From Cristatella mucedo (taxonomy: Eukaryota > Bryozoa > Phylactolaemata > Cristatellidae): a DNA stretch of 64,000 bases. The stretch's first letter is position 1; every line of letters starts with the position of its first letter. The stretch lies in assembly GCA_009760855.2 (NCBI GenBank), contig WPIO01000008.1:9537001-9601000 (forward strand), in the 5' to 3' direction. Made by a program: the position numbers and the translations under genes. Positions 60,841-64,000 of the stretch are shown here, piece by piece. Below the pieces are notes generated by a model, which was given only the letters and a program-made list of their open reading frames with translations, was not told where the DNA came from and did no database searches.

Positions 60841-60903
60841 ACTGCCAAAGTCTTCTGCAGTGGGAAAAACACTCATTTTGGCCCCGGAACTAAACTCATT
60901 TGA
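60841..60903 (+). CDS. alternative last exon of gene 2 (weak)
   Basis: An excellent acceptor (gttttattgtttcag) opens a phase-0 frame of 20 codons, TAKVFCSGKNTHFGPGTKLI, ending at TGA. After exon 3 (phase 0 out) it would give a short basic tail if exon 3 were the last membrane exon. Exon 4 at 62069 is the better continuation. Confidence 0.2.
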   Translation, partial: TAKVFCSGKNTHFGPGTKLI

Positions 60904-61924
60904 AACAAGCATTACAGAAGTATTTATTGATAGATCATGCATATATGTAACAGCTACTGGTAACGTCGAAAGACAGCCATAATGGTGCAGAACCCACGTG
61001 CTACAGCCAAATAATCTAGTTGGGTGCAGCACCCGGTATAATTTCTAACCGCCTAGCCATCACGGAGGATCGCTTTTTAAAAGACTTTTGGCATACTCTG
61101 TCTATGGTTACGGCTATTCAGTATCTCCTAAAAATCACCATCACTTTTATTTTCAAAACAATTTACCGAGACAGTTCCTTCGTAGGTATACAGCGGGATC
61201 GTGGAAGATACGTAGCTATGAGTGTTCTCTTCGTTCTTGGAGTTCAGATCTCTCACTGTATCGTTATTGAATCTTTGGATATTATTGGCTGATTTTCTGA
61301 CACTTTCATATTCACTTTCCTGAGATAGTTTACTGACTACGTGCTTGTATCTCTTTTTGGTGCTTGCATAAAATTACAAAGAGATGCTAGTATCGTATTC
61401 GGAGCCCTTTAATCTCAGTAAGTTGTGCTGACAGCTTGTCTCGTTCTCCAGGCTTTGACCATTCGAAACTGTCAACTCATAATTAAATAGAGAGTTGATT
61501 TTTTAAATTTAATTACTTAATTGTAAACTGATAACCAGTTTTTAATCATTTGACTGCATAGACACATTATTTGGCTCGTATTTATTATATTGGATTTCAT
61601 ATCAAAGCAATCGGCTAGTTTTGAAACGGTTTTCAGTTGGTTCTCTGCAAGAAACGGCTAACTTAAAATGGGTCTCCAGCTGTGGGCTCAATAGTAAGAC
61701 TGTATTATTGCTCATGATACGCCAAAGCCGTTCGAGCATAGCCGCAGGAAAGAGATAATTAAGCTTACGGAGATTGAAAAGTTGACGTTAACAGCTGCAA
61801 ACACCCACATAATTCTGCAGCGCCTGATAAACACTACTGCAGAGATCGTAGTTCCAACTCTAGAAGAGATTGGACTTTGAATATTAGGACAATAATTAGC
61901 AGTAGGAGAGTGGTTTGCTTACAG

Positions 61925-62031
61925 TAGCAGACGGCATATTTTTAGCATCGCACGTCTCAAAATCCGTTTACAGTGGATTCGCCGTTGTCATTGTCGCCTT
62001 GCTGTACTTATGGAGTTACATGCGTCGTTAA
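61925..62031 (+). CDS. orphan membrane exon with stop, between gene 2 exons 3 and 4
   Basis: Acceptor gtggtttgcttacag, phase 1: ADGIFLASHVSKSVYSGF then AVVIVALLYLWSYMRR and TAA. It looks like a TM4-plus-tail exon. It cannot follow exon 3 in frame (phase 0) and sits only 37 bp before exon 4. It might be a remnant of another copy of the gene or an exon used after a 1-phase exon. Confidence 0.28.
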
Positions 62032-62068
62032 GAGTCATTTGGCAACTGATAGAGAATCTACTTTGTAG

Positions 62069-62165
62069 GAAATTTGGGAAATAATTCTGCCATACTGCTT
62101 GATAATGGGAATTTACTGTTTTTCCGCCTTTGCCTCAATCGTTTTCTCGTCAGTTGCTGCTGTTG
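62069..62165 (+). CDS. gene 2 exon 4 (TM3)
   Basis: 97 nt, phase 0 to 1, acceptor gaatctactttgtag, donor gtgagtt. It opens EIWEIILPYCLIMG and stays hydrophobic through ASIVFSSVAAV. Same length, phase and eight identical residues as gene 1 exon 4, including W3, P8 and Y9. An in-frame TAG directly precedes it, so it must be spliced to an earlier exon. Confidence 0.7.
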
Positions 62166-63069
62166 GTGAGTTGCAGCTTCATTCTCACAGAGTCACAAGC
62201 AAAGCAGCACGAGAAGCTCTCTCTCTTTTGCAGAATTTTTGTGAGAACTTGTGCTTGTAGCGATATATCAATCTATAACAGAGGTATTAGCTGATTTTCA
62301 TAAAGTTTGTGTAGCTACATTTATAGAACTCATTTGTTCCAGAATTTCGGACTAAGCCATGCATTAATGATAAGATACTGTATCTCTATTGACCTTACGA
62401 AAATCACGACCACACTGCAACATTGTTCAGTATTGAGGCCTTGAATTGAACAAAATGACGATTGAAATATTATTATTTTCTGGCCAAGCATACAATGCAT
62501 GATTTTCTACGACAAGAAAGAAAATAAAAGCGAAACATTAAAATATCTTTGACAGGAGACTAAAAGACGTCAAATTTCTGCGGTACTTAATATATCTGCC
62601 AGCTATGGCCAACGCGATAATTGGCTTTGCTAAAAAAGGAATAGACGCACTAATAACTAGGGAAAAACAGAAAACTACTGTATGTGGATGAAAAAAGTTA
62701 ATCCTTTTATAAAAAAGACCAGATCATGAAAATCGGCCTACCTTTCCTGTTTGAACTATCATCATATAAAATAGGCCCATCTTTCCTGTTTGAGCTATCA
62801 AAGTCCTAAGGTTCATCCTCCATTCTCTATAAGCTCGGCAATGACTTTCCAGTGAGAAATACTCGCAGGCTTGCTATAGTTTTGCTAGCCAGAGTAAGAA
62901 ATCAGATTCACTGAGTGATCACTCATCTCAATTTCCATTGGATGATACGCCATAGTCTATCCTGTTCAATTTATGCAAAGGCAATGATAAATTTGTGGTG
63001 CCATGGAAGGAAAGCCAAGTGAAAGGGCAATAACCTTAAACCTGACTGTTGCGCTAAATGTACAAATAC
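62166..63069. other. intronic sequence after gene 2 exon 4
   Basis: No TM4 exon found. A ~38-bp direct duplication (62742-62812, containing ctttcctgtttga(a/g)ctatca twice) is the only structure seen. Confidence 0.4.
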
Positions 63070-63560
63070 ATTTAACCAGCTTCTTAGTTCTGTCTCGGCT
63101 TGATTATTGTCCGCCACGGCTTATCTCCTCCATACCTAGCTGAATTGCTGCACCAGTTTTAGCCTTCTCGTGCCCTCGGGTTCTCTACGGAAAATATATT
63201 AGCTGTTTTATTCGTCCGCTTGAAGACCTTTGGCGACAGAAGCTTCAGCTTTGCCGGTCCAGGGCTGTGGAACTTGCTTCCACAATTCTTAGGCGACGAC
63301 AAATAATTTCCTGCTTCCGACTACGGCTCATCCTTTACAGTGGTCCTGAGCTGCTACTTCAATGCTAATTACTACCTCAACTGCTCTCCTGACTCTGATA
63401 TACTTCACACTTTATCTTTGTTGCCTGAGTCGAAGTCTGTTGGCTACCGAATGCGTACCGAAAGCCACTTAGGCTGTGAGTGGGCTATGCAAATTCTCCT
63501 GCGTAACACCCAGATAGTCTTTGTGCCTTTGTGGAATTATAGACGGAGAAACATCACACC
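63070..63560 (+). mobile_element. LINE-B copy B8, internally deleted
   Basis: Plus strand. aaccagcttcttagttctgtctcggcttgattattgt joins directly to ccgccacggcttatctcctccatacctagctgaattgctgc, skipping about 200 bp present in B4. The UTR and end (aacacccagatagtctttgtg..acggagaaacatc) are intact. Confidence 0.88.
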
Positions 63561-64000
63561 ACATCAATGAGAAAAATTGAAGTTTCTGCTCTCTGCCCTC
63601 CTTCACAGCACTACGAAAAGGGAGAATATTAAAGAGATATTCAATTTTCTGGCAAGATGTGGTATCCTGTAATATTCAGAATGGATAGAATGGCTGATTC
63701 TTTTGACTCACAGATAACTTATTAATTTGTTGATCGATTGCTATGAGTATTTATTGCTGAAACTAATAACAGAAGACTCTGAATCAAATTGAAAAATTGT
63801 ATTCATTTTACCTTTGAGCTACATAGGAAAGCTTTGCACCCGGATAATAAGAGGCTTAATCGTTGAAATCATCAACGATAACTGTATCCTACTGGGGAAC
63901 CACGACGGTCACCCTGAGTCTCCTTCCTGTGGCACTTAACATTGTACACAATTCCTGCTAATTAAGCTACATTTATTGATAAATCGGAATGACACTAGAC
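63561..64000. other. unassigned sequence to the window end
   Basis: Nothing recognised. Confidence 0.4.

Larger units (their letters stand above)
47406..62165 (+). other. gene 2: paralogue of gene 1, partial (continues past the window)
   Basis: Four exons (47406-47474, 56917-56971, 60042-60121, 62069-62165) join in frame with phases 0, 1, 0 and then 1, giving 100 codons plus one base. Lengths are 69, 55, 80 and 97 nt against 69, 46, 83 and 97 in gene 1. It covers TM1 to TM3; the TM4 and tail exons should follow beyond 64000, since none with phase 1 and a membrane segment is found at 62166-64000. Its start lies 20.1 kb after that of gene 1 on the same strand. Other exon-like segments at 56488, 60841 and 61925 allow alternative models. 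Confidence 0.58.

Noticed and set aside
60042-60903. Model in which 56488 is TM3, 60042 is TM4 and 60841 is the tail of gene 2
   Set aside because: Phases agree, but the 60042 to 62069 junction reproduces the TM2-TM3 junction of gene 1 (Gly four residues before the junction, then x-x-W-x-x-I-x-P-Y), so that model is preferred; the alternative is kept only as weak features.

Overview
The window is nuclear DNA of an animal, probably an invertebrate; I cannot name the phylum from sequence alone. The evidence is many 5'-truncated non-LTR retrotransposons of the L2/CR1 general type, tRNA-headed SINEs, long (TA)n and (CA)n arrays, and very short coding exons (about 45-100 nt) in kilobase introns with standard GT/AG borders. 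No prokaryotic gene, rRNA, intact tRNA or CRISPR array is visible. Most open frames are repeats or chance; no intact multi-hundred-codon gene is present.

The main non-repeat content is a head-to-tail pair of paralogous genes on the + strand for small proteins with about four membrane segments. Gene 1 spans about 27258-44160. Six exons (27258-27326, 29382-29427, 35641-35723, 37743-37839, 43747-43829, 43907-43960) join in frame with phases 0-1-0-1-0 and give about 143 residues, with an AATAAA at 44154. Gene 2 (47406-47474, 56917-56971, 60042-60121, 62069-62165, then beyond the window) repeats the plan: a 23-codon first exon, a short 0-to-1 exon, an 80/83-nt 1-to-0 exon, and a 97-nt 0-to-1 exon with W-x-x-I-x-P-Y-x-L at the same positions. 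The start codons lie 20.1 kb apart. The layout recalls LAPTM-like tetraspan proteins, but that assignment is inference.

The left 27 kb is mostly repeats. They are LINE-A copies with (TAA)n tails, LINE-B copies with (ACATT)n-type tails, SINE-A (tRNA head, LINE-A-like tail), SINE-B, and a ~1.1 kb dispersed repeat R present twice (20.5 and 24.1 kb). There is a GC/CpG-rich island at 4.1-6.3 kb and one exon-like segment with the cystatin inhibitor motif at 10.63 kb. Nested insertions give a relative order: LINE-A into LINE-B (2.4-3.26 kb), SINE-B into LINE-A (49.0 kb), and a split copy of R (25.1-26.7 kb).

The introns of the gene pair hold further LINE and SINE copies, a ~625-bp minisatellite with higher-order structure (51.1-51.7 kb), long (TA)n tracts (43.0 and 45.75 kb), a palindromic TA tract (60.36 kb) and several orphan exon-like segments. 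All exon calls rest on reading splice signals, phase and hydrophobicity by eye, and on the internal agreement of the two genes. No transcript or database was consulted.
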